The notes: generated by a model from the letters alone, not told the origin. Positions 8,959 to 17,483 are shown, numbered from the stretch's first letter. The stretch is DNA of 42,606 bases from Nocardia carnea (GCF_029868325.1 NZ_JARWNW010000265.1:1-42606), one strand, 5' to 3'. Made by a program: numbers and translations.

Positions 8959-9948
8959 TCACTCACCGCGCCTACGCGCCAGTACCTCCCATACGCGGGC
9001 GAGCCGTTCGGACCACCAGGCGGTGCGTTCCGGGTCCGGATGCCGGTACTTCTCCAATAGGGCGGGATTCGGTTGAGGGCCAGTGCGCGGGACGGGTAGG
9101 TAGCCGTCCACCGGTCGCAGCGAATCGGTCACCAGATCACCTTCGAAAAGAGTCACCGTGCCCAGCCCGCAGGCGTGCTCCAGTTCCGGGAGCGCACCTG
9201 CCAGGGCCAGCTGTGCGGACAGTCCGATGCTGGTCTCCAGCGCCGAGGAGATCACGCAGGGCAGCCCTGCCGCCTCGGCCACTTCCAGGGCCCGCCGGAC
9301 CCCGCCGAGCGGTGTGCACTTGATCACCGCGATATCCGCGGCGCCGGCGACGGCTACCCGCAACGGGTCTTCGGCGCGCCGGATGGATTCATCGGCGGCG
9401 ATCGGAACATCCACTTTGCGGCGGACTTCGGCGAGTTCTCCGACCGTCCGGCAAGGTTGCTCGACGTACTCCAAACCATCGGCGGCACGGTTGATTTCAC
9501 GAATGCTCCGGACGGCGGTGTCCACATCCCACACCGCGTTGGCGTCCACCCTGATCGCGCCGCCGGGCCCCAGCGCCGCGCGCACCGCTTCCACCCGTGC
9601 CAGATCTTCGGGCAGTGCGCCGGGGTGGTCGGCAACCTTGACTTTCGCGGTCCGGCAACCCGAACCGGTAACGAGATCATGCGCCCGGTCCGGCGCAACC
9701 GCGGGGACGGTGCAGTTGATCGGAATGCGATCACGTACGGGCTCCGGCCAGCCCGCATCGATCTGCTCGACGGTGGTCGCCAGCCAGTTCGCGGCTTCGT
9801 GATCGTCGTATTCGGGGAATGGACAGAACTCGCCCCACCCCCGCGGTCCGTGCAGGACTATGCCCTCGCGCACGGTGATGCCCCGGAACTTCGACCGCAT
9901 CGGCATCGCGTAGACGGTGATGGAGTCGATCTCGGGCAGCTCGGTCAC
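8959..9948 (-). CDS. menC: o-Succinylbenzoate synthase (menaquinone biosynthesis)
   Basis: Enolase-superfamily enzyme that dehydrates SHCHC to o-succinylbenzoate in menaquinone synthesis, about 329 residues. From the GTG at 9948 the catalytic set is complete: KVK with Lys104, metal ligands Asp135 (VDANAVWD), Glu163 (YVEQPC) and Asp186 (AADES), and Lys210 (VIKCTPLGG). The start is uncertain. GTG 9948 sits just after GGGGA, and the ATG at 9906 is a shorter option. A GC-rich stem-loop at 9965-9995 argues against a start further upstream. No other men genes are in the window. The neighbour on the same strand is an AraC regulator, separated by that stem-loop, so co-regulation is not implied. Confidence 0.9.
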   Translation of the reverse strand: MTELPEIDSITVYAMPMRSKFRGITVREGIVLHGPRGWGEFCPFPEYDDHEAANWLATTVEQIDAGWPEPVRDRIPINCTVPAVAPDRAHDLVTGSGCRTAKVKVADHPGALPEDLARVEAVRAALGPGGAIRVDANAVWDVDTAVRSIREINRAADGLEYVEQPCRTVGELAEVRRKVDVPIAADESIRRAEDPLRVAVAGAADIAVIKCTPLGGVRRALEVAEAAGLPCVISSALETSIGLSAQLALAGALPELEHACGLGTVTLFEGDLVTDSLRPVDGYLPVPRTGPQPNPALLEKYRHPDPERTAWWSERLARVWEVLARRRGE

Positions 9949-9964
9949 CGTCCCCACGTTAGTA

Positions 9965-9995
9965 GGCCGGCCACCCGCTGTCCGGCGGGCCGGCC
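9965..9995 (-). terminator. GC-rich stem-loop between the AraC gene and menC
   Basis: GGCCGGCC (9965-9972) pairs with GGCCGGCC (9988-9995) around a short loop that can pair further (CGC/GCG). It lies after the AraC-family stop (10036) and before the menC start. It fits a factor-independent terminator without a T tract, as is common in high-GC actinobacteria. Confidence 0.4.
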
Positions 9996-10035
9996 GAGAG
10001 ATACGCCCTGGCCTATGCCGTGGACGCACTGTGTG

Positions 10036-10953
10036 TCAGACGGCGATGGGCTCGGCACTTTCCGCCTCCTTGCGATATTGCCCAGGGGCGATGCCGAATC
10101 GGCGTTTGAATGCTTTGGCGAATGCGAATTCCGAGCTGTAGCCGACCGCGCGGGCCACCGCGGACAGGGCGTCGGTGCTCTCGCGTAACCGTTTCGCCGC
10201 GAGGATCATCCGCCAGCTCGCCACGTACGACAACGGTCCTTCGCCTATCGTGGCGACGAATCTGCGGGCCAGCGTTGCTCGGGAAACCCCGGCCGCCGCG
10301 GCCAAGTTGTCCACCGTCCATGGGCGTGCCGGATCGGCGTGCACGGCACGTAACGCCGTCGCGACCGCCGGGTCGCCGAATGCCGCGGCCCATCCGGTGG
10401 GTCGGGTATCGGCGTTGTCCTCCAGCCATGCCCGCAGGATGTACAGCAGCAGCGTATCCAGCAGCGAGGGTACGAGGGCGTCTGTTCCGGCGCGGGGTCC
10501 GGCCAGTTCGGCGGCCAGCAGGTCGACCGCGCCACGCAATCCGGCGTGCCTGCCCAGCTGGGCAGGCAGATGCACGAATTCCGGCAGTCCGTCCAGCATC
10601 GGGTGCGGATGGCGCCGATCGAGTGCGTACGCGCCGCACAGCAGCATGCTGCGCGGGCCGGGGCCGGCGATTTCCCGGGGTTCACCGGGCCGGGCAGTCT
10701 CGGTGACGGGGGTGGCGGGATCGTCGGCCAGAACATGGTCCGCGCCGCGCGGCATGAACACCACATCACCGATACCGAGCGCGATCGCGTCGCCGCCGGG
10801 CACGCACAGCCAGCACGACCCTTGCAGCACGACATGGAAGCCCGCGCCGGGCACCACCGGGTAACGCCGGCCCCACGGGGCGTGCCGGACGAACAAGCCG
10901 GAGCTCGGACTGCTGGTGCGGATCGCGGAGACCGCGTCGGAGAGGATGTCCAC
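10036..10953 (-). CDS. AraC-family transcriptional regulator with cupin N-terminus
   Basis: About 305 residues. The N-terminal half (1-150) is a cupin-like ligand-binding domain with HVVLQGSCWLCVPGGDAIAL and GDVVFMPRGADHVLAD. The C-terminal 100 residues hold the two AraC helix-turn-helix units: VDNLAAAAGVSRATLARRF, and AVARAVGYSSEFAFAKAFKRRFG ending in the usual PGQYR. The GTG at 10953 is preferred because the domain starts there (VDILSDAVSAIR). An ATG at 11022 would add 23 unconvincing residues. It is transcribed divergently from the saccharopine-dehydrogenase-like gene at 11081. This arrangement suggests it controls that gene and the following SGNH hydrolase. Inducer unknown. Confidence 0.88.
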   Translation of the reverse strand: MDILSDAVSAIRTSSPSSGLFVRHAPWGRRYPVVPGAGFHVVLQGSCWLCVPGGDAIALGIGDVVFMPRGADHVLADDPATPVTETARPGEPREIAGPGPRSMLLCGAYALDRRHPHPMLDGLPEFVHLPAQLGRHAGLRGAVDLLAAELAGPRAGTDALVPSLLDTLLLYILRAWLEDNADTRPTGWAAAFGDPAVATALRAVHADPARPWTVDNLAAAAGVSRATLARRFVATIGEGPLSYVASWRMILAAKRLRESTDALSAVARAVGYSSEFAFAKAFKRRFGIAPGQYRKEAESAEPIAV

Positions 10954-11080
10954 AACGCGATCATATCGCCATAGATTTGAGTGTTTTGGACATGTATCCG
11001 AGATTTTTACCCATTCTCGCACTCAGTGATGATCCGTAGATTCATTCTCGACGGTATCGACCCAGGAACGGGAGTTCGAG
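10954..11080. promoter_or_regulatory. Divergent promoter region between AraC regulator and reductase-like gene
   Basis: A 127-base AT-richer stretch separating two divergently transcribed genes, so it must hold both promoters and probably AraC binding sites. GGGAG lies 6 bases before the ATG at 11081. I do not see a convincing pair of direct repeats that would mark the AraC site. Confidence 0.5.
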
Positions 11081-12115
11081 ATGAAGATCGCTGTATACGG
11101 CGCCACCGGCCACACCGGGGGCCACCTCACAGCAGAGCTGGTACGGCAGGGTGCCGACCGGATCCTGGTAGGCCGCGACAGCGACCGGCTGCGGACGCTC
11201 GCCCGAGATACTCGCTCCGAGAGGCGGATTGCCACACTCGACGACCACGAAGCTCTTGTTGCGGCGTTCACCGGAGTCGACGCGGTGATCAGCAGCCTGC
11301 CGGCCTATGTCGAACGCGGCGCACCGGTGCTGAGGGCCGCGATCGCTGCGGGAGCACACTATGTGGACCTTTCGGGCGAACAACTGTGGTTGAAGCGGGC
11401 ATTCGACGAATTCGGCACGGCGGCCCGCCGAGCGGGTGTAGCAGCCATCCCCGGGATCACCGACAGCAATCTGCCCGGTGATCTGCTTGCCAACCTCGCC
11501 GTCCGGCAGGTCGACGGACCGGCGGATATCGTGATCAGCCACCGCACCAGAAGCGGCGGCGAGGGGTCACGAGGGAGCGCCCGGACCCTGTTGGCGAGCC
11601 TGGACTGGTTCCGCAGCGGTGGCTGGCACTATCAGGACGAGGGGCTGCGGCGCGGTCCCCTCGACAGGTACACCACGATGCTGTTCCCCGGCGACACCGA
11701 GGAGACCGCGGTGACGAAATTCCCGCAACCACCGGTGCTGACGATTCCCCGGCACACCCCGGTCCGCTTCGTGAGCGGAGTCCTGGACGTGAACATCCAC
11801 GCGGCCGTGGGCGGGGTGACCCCGGACCTCGTCGATACGTTGCCGGAAGGACCGTCGCCGACCGCCGATATGCGATACGACCTGGTGGTGGACGCGATCG
11901 GCGCGGACGGTGCGACCGTGCGCGCGGTACTGAGCGGTGTCGACTCCTACCGCGACTCCGCACTCATGGCGGTGGCCGCGGCCACCACTCTCGTCGATAC
12001 CGAATCCGTGCGCCCCGGGGTGCTGGCGGCTGCCGAGGCGTTCGCACCGAGGGAATTCCTCGATGCGCTCGCGCCGCACGGAATCACCTGGCGCATCGAG
12101 GATCAGGTGCGGTGA
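11081..12115 (+). CDS. Saccharopine dehydrogenase-like NAD(P)-binding protein
   Basis: A 344-residue protein with an N-terminal Rossmann fold: KIAVYGATGHTGGHL (GxxGxxG) and an Arg after strand 2 (ILVGRD), which favours NADPH. The order Rossmann domain, GVDAVISSLPAYVERG, then AGAHYVDLSGEQ is that of the saccharopine-dehydrogenase / trans-acting enoyl reductase group. These reduce or rearrange small or lipid substrates. Good ribosome-binding site (GGGAG) before the ATG at 11081. Its stop overlaps the start region of the SGNH hydrolase, so the two genes are translationally coupled. Divergent from an AraC regulator. Substrate cannot be read from sequence. Confidence 0.8.
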   Translation: MKIAVYGATGHTGGHLTAELVRQGADRILVGRDSDRLRTLARDTRSERRIATLDDHEALVAAFTGVDAVISSLPAYVERGAPVLRAAIAAGAHYVDLSGEQLWLKRAFDEFGTAARRAGVAAIPGITDSNLPGDLLANLAVRQVDGPADIVISHRTRSGGEGSRGSARTLLASLDWFRSGGWHYQDEGLRRGPLDRYTTMLFPGDTEETAVTKFPQPPVLTIPRHTPVRFVSGVLDVNIHAAVGGVTPDLVDTLPEGPSPTADMRYDLVVDAIGADGATVRAVLSGVDSYRDSALMAVAAATTLVDTESVRPGVLAAAEAFAPREFLDALAPHGITWRIEDQVR

Positions 12116-13389
12116 TGAGTGTCCGGAGGCTACCGACCGTCGTGCTTTCGGCACTGCTGGGCGTCCTGATCACGCTTTCCGGTACCGCGTTGTACGTCAG
12201 TGCCTCCGGATCGAGTGGGCCACACGAAACCTGGCTCGACAGTTGGTCCGCCGCGCAGATACCGGCCGGTGAGGTGCTCGGGCCGAATTGGTCGGCCGCC
12301 GGCTTCGCCGGTCACACCATCCGCCAGACCGTGCGCCCCACCCTCGCCGGCGAATCCGTACGGATCACCCTGTCCAATCTCTTCGGTGATCGACCGTTGC
12401 CGATCACGGCGGCCACGATCGCGCAGGCAGCCGAAGGGGCAGCGGTACGTTCGGGCACGGTGCGCCCGCTCTCCTTCGGCGGTGCACCGGGCACGGTGAT
12501 CCCGCTGGGCGCCGAACTCACCGGCGATGCCATCGATTACCCGGTCAACGCGCGGCAATCGCTCACCGTGACCCTGTATCTCGGCCGGCCCACCGGGCCC
12601 GCCACCTTCCACTATCTCGCCAACAGCACCACATATCGGGCGATCGGCGATCACAGCGCCGATATCGACGGTGGGGCATTCAACGAATCGAGCAGGTCGT
12701 GGTACTACCTGACCGGTGTCGAGGTCGTCGGCAGGCCGAACCGTGACGGCGTGGTCGTTTTCGGCGATTCCCTCACCGACGGCGCCGGGGCATGGCCCGA
12801 TATGGACAATCGCTACCCGGACGTGCTGGCCGACCGGCTTGCCGTGGCCGGTCGGCCGCGCGCCGTGCTCAACACCGGGATCGGCGGGAACCGTGTCGTA
12901 TCGGATTCCCCATATGTGGGCCAGCGCGCGATAACTCGATTCGGCCGCGATGTGCTCGACAAGGAGGGGATCGGCACCGTGATCCTGCTCTCGGGCATCA
13001 ACGATATCGGCGCAAGTGAAGTGCACGAGCCATGGATGCGCCCGAATCCCGAGGTCGGTGCCGGCCGGTTGATCGCCGAATACCGCCGGCTGATCCGGAT
13101 GGCGCACGCCGACGGCTTGCGCATCGTCGGCGGCACCCTGTTGCCCTACCGGGGAGCTTCCTATTACAGCGAACGTGGCGAACGGGTCCGGGACGCGGTC
13201 AACGCCTGGATTCGCGGTTCCGGGGAATTCGACGCCGTCGTCGACTTCGAACGTAGGCTGGCCGACCCGGCGGACCCCGACGTACTCGCCGCGCGGTTCG
13301 ACAGCGGAGACCACCTGCACCCCGGTCCAGTCGGGTACTCCGCCATGGCCGACGCCGCCGTGGGCGTCTTGACGGGGCAGTCCGACTAG
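12112..13389 (+). CDS. Secreted or membrane-anchored SGNH/GDSL hydrolase
   Basis: A 425-residue esterase/lipase-like enzyme of the SGNH superfamily. Residues 1-33 form a signal peptide or anchor (LPTVVLSALLGVLITLSGTA). Catalytic blocks are visible: GDSLTDG (block I Ser, about 223), NTGIGGN (block II Gly), GINDIG (block III Asn) and DSGDHLHPG (block V Asp/His near 400). The roughly 180-residue N-terminal beta-rich region before block I is typical of larger actinobacterial members. Start is GTG 12112 or ATG 12115, overlapping the upstream stop. It likely deacylates an extracellular ester; the actual substrate is unknown. It forms an operon with the reductase-like gene. Confidence 0.88.
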   Translation: MMSVRRLPTVVLSALLGVLITLSGTALYVSASGSSGPHETWLDSWSAAQIPAGEVLGPNWSAAGFAGHTIRQTVRPTLAGESVRITLSNLFGDRPLPITAATIAQAAEGAAVRSGTVRPLSFGGAPGTVIPLGAELTGDAIDYPVNARQSLTVTLYLGRPTGPATFHYLANSTTYRAIGDHSADIDGGAFNESSRSWYYLTGVEVVGRPNRDGVVVFGDSLTDGAGAWPDMDNRYPDVLADRLAVAGRPRAVLNTGIGGNRVVSDSPYVGQRAITRFGRDVLDKEGIGTVILLSGINDIGASEVHEPWMRPNPEVGAGRLIAEYRRLIRMAHADGLRIVGGTLLPYRGASYYSERGERVRDAVNAWIRGSGEFDAVVDFERRLADPADPDVLAARFDSGDHLHPGPVGYSAMADAAVGVLTGQSD

Positions 13390-13399
13390 GCACGGGGGC

Positions 13400-14569
13400 T
13401 CAGAGGCGTTCGAGGATCGTGGCGTTGGCGAGACCGCCGGCTTCGCACATGGTTTGTAACCCATAACGAGCGCCGCGGTCCTGCATGGCGTGGACCAGGG
13501 TGGTGAGCAGCCGGGCCCCGGAGGCGCCGAGCGGGTGGCCGAGGGCGAGCGCGCCGCCGTTGACATTCACCCGCTGCGGGTCGGCGCCGGTTTCGCGGTT
13601 CCACGCCGACACCACGGAGGCGAAAGCTTCGTTGATCTCGATCAGGTCGATATCGTCGATGGTGAGGCCGGCGCGGTCGAGTACTTTGCGGGTCGCCGGG
13701 ATGACTGCGGTGAGCATGAGCAGGGGATCGTCGCCTGCCACCGCGAAACTGTGCAGCCGGGCCAGTGGGCGCAAGCCGAGTTCGCGTGCTCGTTCGCCGG
13801 TGGTGATCAGGACCGCGGCGCTTCCGTCGCTGATCTGGCTGGCGGAGGCGGCGGTGATATTCCAGCCGATCTGCGGGAAACGCTCGGCCATGGTCTCGTC
13901 GTAATAGGCGGAACGCAGGGCGGCGAGAGTGTCCAGGGTGGATCCGGTGCGGATGCCTTCGTCGGTTTCGAGTCCGGCGAGGGGCGCGAGTTCGGCGTCG
14001 AATCGGCCGTTTTTGGTTGCGTGCGCCGCTTTCTCGTGACTGCCGAGCGCGAATTCGTCGAGTTCGGTGCGCGATATACCCCATTTCGCGGCGATGAGTT
14101 CGGCGCTGATCCCCTGGGGGACCAGGCCTTCCGGATAACGCTGCGCGAAGCCCACGCCGGATATATCGTCGGCGCCCCGTGCGCTCGAGCCCATCGGGAC
14201 CCGGCTCATGGATTCGACGCCGGTGGCGATCACCATGTCGTAAGCACCGGCGATCACTCCCTGTGCCGCGAAATGCACGGCCTGCTGGCTGCTGCCGCAC
14301 TGCCGGTCGACCGTGGTGGCGGGTACCGATTCCGGGAAACCGGCTGCGAGGGCGGCCCGGCGGGTCATGTTCACGCCCTGTTCTCCGACTTGGCTGACGA
14401 CCCCGCCGATCACGTCGTCGACCAGTGCGGGATCGATTCCGGTGCGTTCGACCAGGGTGCGCAGGCTGTGTGCCATGAGGTCCACCGGGTGGACCGAGTG
14501 CAGGGCTCCGCTGGGTTTGCCCCGCCCGATCGGGGTCCGGACCGCATCGACGATGACTGCGTCTCGCAT
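13400..14569 (-). CDS. Acetyl-CoA C-acyltransferase (thiolase)
   Basis: About 389 residues, a degradative thiolase that cleaves 3-ketoacyl-CoA to acetyl-CoA and a shortened acyl-CoA. The active-site residues are all present: nucleophile Cys91 in DRQCGSS, NEAF, GHPLG, and the C-terminal Cys in QTMCEAGG. The start is the ATG at 14569 with GGAAGGA 6 bases upstream. A start at 14587 would contain the ribosome-binding site. It is divergent from a HxlR regulator, and the intervening repeats suggest direct control. No enoyl-CoA hydratase or acyl-CoA dehydrogenase is adjacent, so its pathway (fatty acid, steroid side chain or other) is not determined here. Confidence 0.92.
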   Translation of the reverse strand: MRDAVIVDAVRTPIGRGKPSGALHSVHPVDLMAHSLRTLVERTGIDPALVDDVIGGVVSQVGEQGVNMTRRAALAAGFPESVPATTVDRQCGSSQQAVHFAAQGVIAGAYDMVIATGVESMSRVPMGSSARGADDISGVGFAQRYPEGLVPQGISAELIAAKWGISRTELDEFALGSHEKAAHATKNGRFDAELAPLAGLETDEGIRTGSTLDTLAALRSAYYDETMAERFPQIGWNITAASASQISDGSAAVLITTGERARELGLRPLARLHSFAVAGDDPLLMLTAVIPATRKVLDRAGLTIDDIDLIEINEAFASVVSAWNRETGADPQRVNVNGGALALGHPLGASGARLLTTLVHAMQDRGARYGLQTMCEAGGLANATILERL

Positions 14570-14600
14570 GGTGATTCCTTCCGTCACCAGAGACCTCGCT

Positions 14601-14661
14601 CTGGCTAAAGTTATCTAAAGCCAGGGTAGGCGCTGGCGTTACTCGAGGCAAGCCAGGGTAG
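14601..14661. promoter_or_regulatory. Putative HxlR operator: palindrome plus 12-base direct repeats
   Basis: CTGGCT (14601-14606) and AGCCAG (14619-14624) form perfect 6-base arms of a 24-base imperfect palindrome. The 12-mer AAGCCAGGGTAG occurs twice, at 14618-14629 and 14650-14661. The start-to-start spacing is 32 bases, about three helical turns. The array fills the space between thiolase and HxlR and abuts the HxlR -10. Binding by HxlR is an inference. Confidence 0.6.
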
Positions 14662-14662
14662 A

Positions 14663-14668
14663 TAGAAT
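14663..14668 (+). promoter_or_regulatory. -10 element placing transcription start at the HxlR start codon
   Basis: TAGAAT matches TANNNT and ends 6 bases before the ATG at 14675, with no Shine-Dalgarno sequence between. A leaderless transcript is the simplest reading. Confidence 0.5.
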
Positions 14669-14674
14669 GAGCGC

Positions 14675-15172
14675 ATGGCAGCCGTGATGGAAGGCCCCCT
14701 GGCCGATCTGAACTCGTGGAAACCGGACCAGTGCTCGATCGCACTGGCAATGGACGTGGTCGGTACCCGCTCGGCCGTCCTCATCCTGCGCGAGGCCTAC
14801 TACGGCACCACCCGCTTCGACGGATTCGCCGCCCGGGTCGGTATCACCGACGCGGCGGCCTCCGGTCGGCTACGCAAACTCACCGAGGCGGGGCTGTTCA
14901 CCAAACAGCCGTACCAGGAGGAAGGTAAACGCACCCGCCATGAGTACATCCTCACCCGCAAGGGTCGCGACCTACTCCCGGTTGTGCTCGCCCTCATGCA
15001 ATGGGGCAACACCTACCTCCAGCCCGGCCCCCCACCGCTGGACCTGGTCGAAGCCGCCACCGGTGACCCGGTCCGGGTGCAGGTCCGCAGCGAATCCGGC
15101 CGCGAAATCGGGGTCGACGAGCTGGGTGTGCGCCTCAACGAGGAATGGCGGGCAGCCCGGCGGCGCGGGTAG
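14675..15172 (+). CDS. HxlR-family winged-helix transcriptional regulator
   Basis: A 165-residue regulator. The winged helix covers about residues 18-110: CSIALAMDVVGTRSAVLILREA is the family opening, and RFDGFAARVGITDAAASGRLRKL is the recognition region. The next part, EEGKRTRHEYILTRKGRDLLPVVLALMQWGN, is the usual HxlR wing and dimer helix. The C-terminal 50 residues are an extension seen in longer members. It is divergent from the thiolase gene with a repeat array between, suggesting control of the thiolase and of itself. It ends tail to tail with the ABC ATPase gene. Probably leaderless. Confidence 0.9.
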   Translation: MAAVMEGPLADLNSWKPDQCSIALAMDVVGTRSAVLILREAYYGTTRFDGFAARVGITDAAASGRLRKLTEAGLFTKQPYQEEGKRTRHEYILTRKGRDLLPVVLALMQWGNTYLQPGPPPLDLVEAATGDPVRVQVRSESGREIGVDELGVRLNEEWRAARRRG

Positions 15173-15240
15173 GGCAGCAGACTTCGGCCGCGGCACGCTC
15201 GGCGCATCGAGGGTTGTCTTCGACACAGGACACGAGAGGA

Positions 15241-15277
15241 ACCGATATCGAGGTGCAAGCGCCCTCGCCGAATCGGT
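15241..15277. terminator. Stem-loop between convergent HxlR and ABC ATPase genes
   Basis: ACCGAT/ATCGGT (15241-15246 with 15272-15277) and inner CGAGG/CCTCG (15249-15253 with 15263-15267) give a two-part stem with an internal loop. Its place between two converging genes suits a bidirectional terminator. There is no T tract. Confidence 0.4.
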
Positions 15278-15285
15278 ACTTCCGG

Positions 15286-16359
15286 CTAGTTCAGGCGGCG
15301 GCCGTCGTCGGCGGCGAAGAAGTAGACGTGATCGGTGCCCGGAGTGAGGTGTACCCGACTGCCTTTGGCGGGCGGATTGCGCCAGTCGGTGCGCGCGACA
15401 ATCGTCTCGACACCGGCGGTGTGGTCGGCGGGGCGGCCATAGATGAAGGCGTCGGAACCTAGTTCCTCGACCACATCGACCTCGATTTCGATACCGGATT
15501 CGCCGGTGTCGAGGTGTTCGGGGCGGATCCCGATCGTCACGGAGGTGCCCGCCTCGTCGGCCACCGACCTGGGCAGCTGCAAGGTGTAACCCCCGACCCG
15601 GACCTCGCCGCCGGACACGGGGAGCGTGAACAGGTTCATCGCCGGCGAACCCATGAAGCCGGCGACAAAGACGTTCGCCGGGTCGCGGTAGAGGTCGCGC
15701 GGGGAGGCGCACTGCTGCAGCAGGCCGTCGCGCATGACCGCGACCCGGTCGCCCATGGTCATGGCCTCCACCTGGTCGTGGGTGACGTAGACGGTGGTGG
15801 TCGCCAGCCGGCGCTGCAACTGCGCGATCTGGGTGCGGGTCTGCACCCGCAGCTTCGCGTCCAGGTTGGACAGCGGCTCATCCATCAGGAACACCTGCGG
15901 ATTGCGCACGATCGCCCGCCCCATCGCGACCCGCTGCCGCTGACCACCCGACAGCGCCTTCGGCAGCCGGTCCAGGAACGGCTCCAGGTCGAGCAGGCGG
16001 GCCGCCTCCAGCACCCGGCGTTTTTTCTCGTCCTTGTCGACCTTCGCCAGTTTGAGCGCGAAGCCCATGTTCTCGGCGACCGTCATATGCGGGTACAGCG
16101 CATAGTTCTGGAAGACCATCGCGATATCGCGGTCCTTGGGGTCGGTATCGGTGACATCGCGATCCCCGATGAGGATGCGCCCGCCGGTCACCTCCTCGAG
16201 CCCGGCCAGCATTCGCAGCGAGGTCGACTTCCCGCAGCCCGACGGGCCCACCAATACCAGGAACTCGCCGTCGGAGATCTCGAGCTCGAGCTGATCGACG
16301 GCGGGCGTCTTCGCACCCGGGTACTGCCTGCTGGCGCGATCAAAGGTCACCGTGGCCAC
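15286..16359 (-). CDS. Sugar ABC transporter ATP-binding protein, SugC/MsmX/UgpC type
   Basis: A 357-residue ATPase of CUT1 sugar importers. Walker A GPSGCGKS at 38-45, Q-loop Gln84, signature LSGGQ at 136-140, Walker B VFLMDEP at 156-162 and switch His194 are all intact. Residues from about 235 onward form the TOBE/OB regulatory domain with GIRPEHL. GTG start at 16359 with AAGGGAAG 9 bases upstream. It is transcribed alone. Because the importer operon at 3879-7122 has no ATPase and members of this family can serve several importers, this is the best candidate partner. That pairing is inference. Confidence 0.92.
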   Translation of the reverse strand: MATVTFDRASRQYPGAKTPAVDQLELEISDGEFLVLVGPSGCGKSTSLRMLAGLEEVTGGRILIGDRDVTDTDPKDRDIAMVFQNYALYPHMTVAENMGFALKLAKVDKDEKKRRVLEAARLLDLEPFLDRLPKALSGGQRQRVAMGRAIVRNPQVFLMDEPLSNLDAKLRVQTRTQIAQLQRRLATTTVYVTHDQVEAMTMGDRVAVMRDGLLQQCASPRDLYRDPANVFVAGFMGSPAMNLFTLPVSGGEVRVGGYTLQLPRSVADEAGTSVTIGIRPEHLDTGESGIEIEVDVVEELGSDAFIYGRPADHTAGVETIVARTDWRNPPAKGSRVHLTPGTDHVYFFAADDGRRLN

Positions 16360-16889
16360 GGCTGTTCACTTCCCTTCACCGATTGGAACACGCGAAGTGG
16401 AGCGAATCCGCAACTTGTGCGTGGTCATGGCGTCAGAGGCTACCGCTGGTGTTCTCGAGCTCCGCATGGTCTGTAGGTTTCCGGAGCAAATCGTGCCAGC
16501 GAACACCCTCGCTGTCCACCCGTTCGGGGGCGCCCGCCGCGGGTGATTCGGTGGGCCGGGACCGCCGGATCGGGGCGGCCGGGGTGGGCGCGAGAAGTGT
16601 GCGCCGAGACGGTCCTCCGGGGCTGCCCGGCCGTGTGCAACCCGCGTCCAGGCCGCTTTTCGTGGTGTTTCGGCTGGCTGTGGACAGTGGCGGGAATCAG
16701 CCGCTTTCAGTTGTTCCGAACGGCCGATGAACAGGTGATAACCGTGTTACTGTCACCCTGCTCGCGCTGCGGGGACCGAATTTTCCGGGCAGCGTGGGCG
16801 CCGGTGGCCGGGAGTTCACCGCCCGGACCGCAGCGTGCTCGCGGGCCGCATCGAGGTGGCGTAGTAGTTCGATAGAACGGAATAGCAAG
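16360..16889. other. 530-base intergenic region, divergent promoters
   Basis: This separates the ABC ATPase (-) from an unknown gene (+). I find no credible gene. The only structure I note is an inverted repeat, GGTGA (16734-16738) with TCACC (16753-16757), around a TAAC-CGT-GTTA core. It lies about 130 bases before the plus-strand gene and could be a regulator site. Confidence 0.4.
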
Positions 16890-17456
16890 ATGGCAGTGCA
16901 GTTGGCCGTTGCCGATGATTTCGACAGTTCCGAAACCCGCGCCCCCGCACGATCGGGTGCCGCTACCAGGCCCCGGCGGATACCGCGGCATACCGGAGTC
17001 GTCCTGGGCTCCTCGGTCGCCGAGGTCGTGGATTGCCTGGGCGGCTGGATTTTCGACCGGGCACTCGCCGGCTGCGAAACAATCGTTTTCACACCGCCGG
17101 GCGATAGCCGGGCACTGGAGATTCTGGGTGCGAAAGCCGCGGACTACGGCGATATCCCGGTCGTTCCGGGCTGGTGTGACGGCTTCGGGGTGCTGGCGGT
17201 TTCCGCCGGGATATATGCGGCCGACGAGAAGGCCAGGGCTGCGGTCAGCGCCCGCCGCGGCGATGGCACGGGCCGGACCTATCTGTGGGGTGAACAGTCC
17301 GCGGCCGGGACCGGCCCGGAGTTCGCGGTGATCACACCCCATCGGGTCAGCCTGGCCGGTCAGGCGTTCAAACGGCAAGCACTGACAGCGGCCGGACTTC
17401 CCGCGGGCCGGCAATCGGCCGCCGAACTGCTCTGGTCCGAGCCTGGAGCGCGTTAG
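16890..17456 (+). CDS. Uncharacterised actinobacterial protein
   Basis: A 188-residue protein that I recognise only as a type occurring in mycolic-acid actinobacteria. It has a hydrophilic N-terminus (1-33), then VAEVVDCLGGWIFDRALAGCETIVFT, and a segment RALEILGAKAADYGD. The rest is an alpha/beta pattern with Gly/Ala-rich stretches. No signal peptide or membrane helix. The ATG at 16890 is chosen because codon quality begins there; a longer frame from 16794 is not credible. It stands alone, tail to tail with the TetR gene. Function unknown. Confidence 0.7.
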   Translation: MAVQLAVADDFDSSETRAPARSGAATRPRRIPRHTGVVLGSSVAEVVDCLGGWIFDRALAGCETIVFTPPGDSRALEILGAKAADYGDIPVVPGWCDGFGVLAVSAGIYAADEKARAAVSARRGDGTGRTYLWGEQSAAGTGPEFAVITPHRVSLAGQAFKRQALTAAGLPAGRQSAAELLWSEPGAR

Positions 17457-17483
17457 GCGTCCCGCCCGCCGTCCGGGATCCGG

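Noticed and set aside
12130..13566. 478-residue minus-strand frame opposite the SGNH hydrolase
   Set aside because: Shadow frame; the plus strand carries all SGNH blocks.
16734..16757. Inverted repeat GGTGA/TCACC as a defined operator
   Set aside because: Only 5-base arms with a loosely symmetric core, far from either start codon; mentioned only in the intergenic entry.
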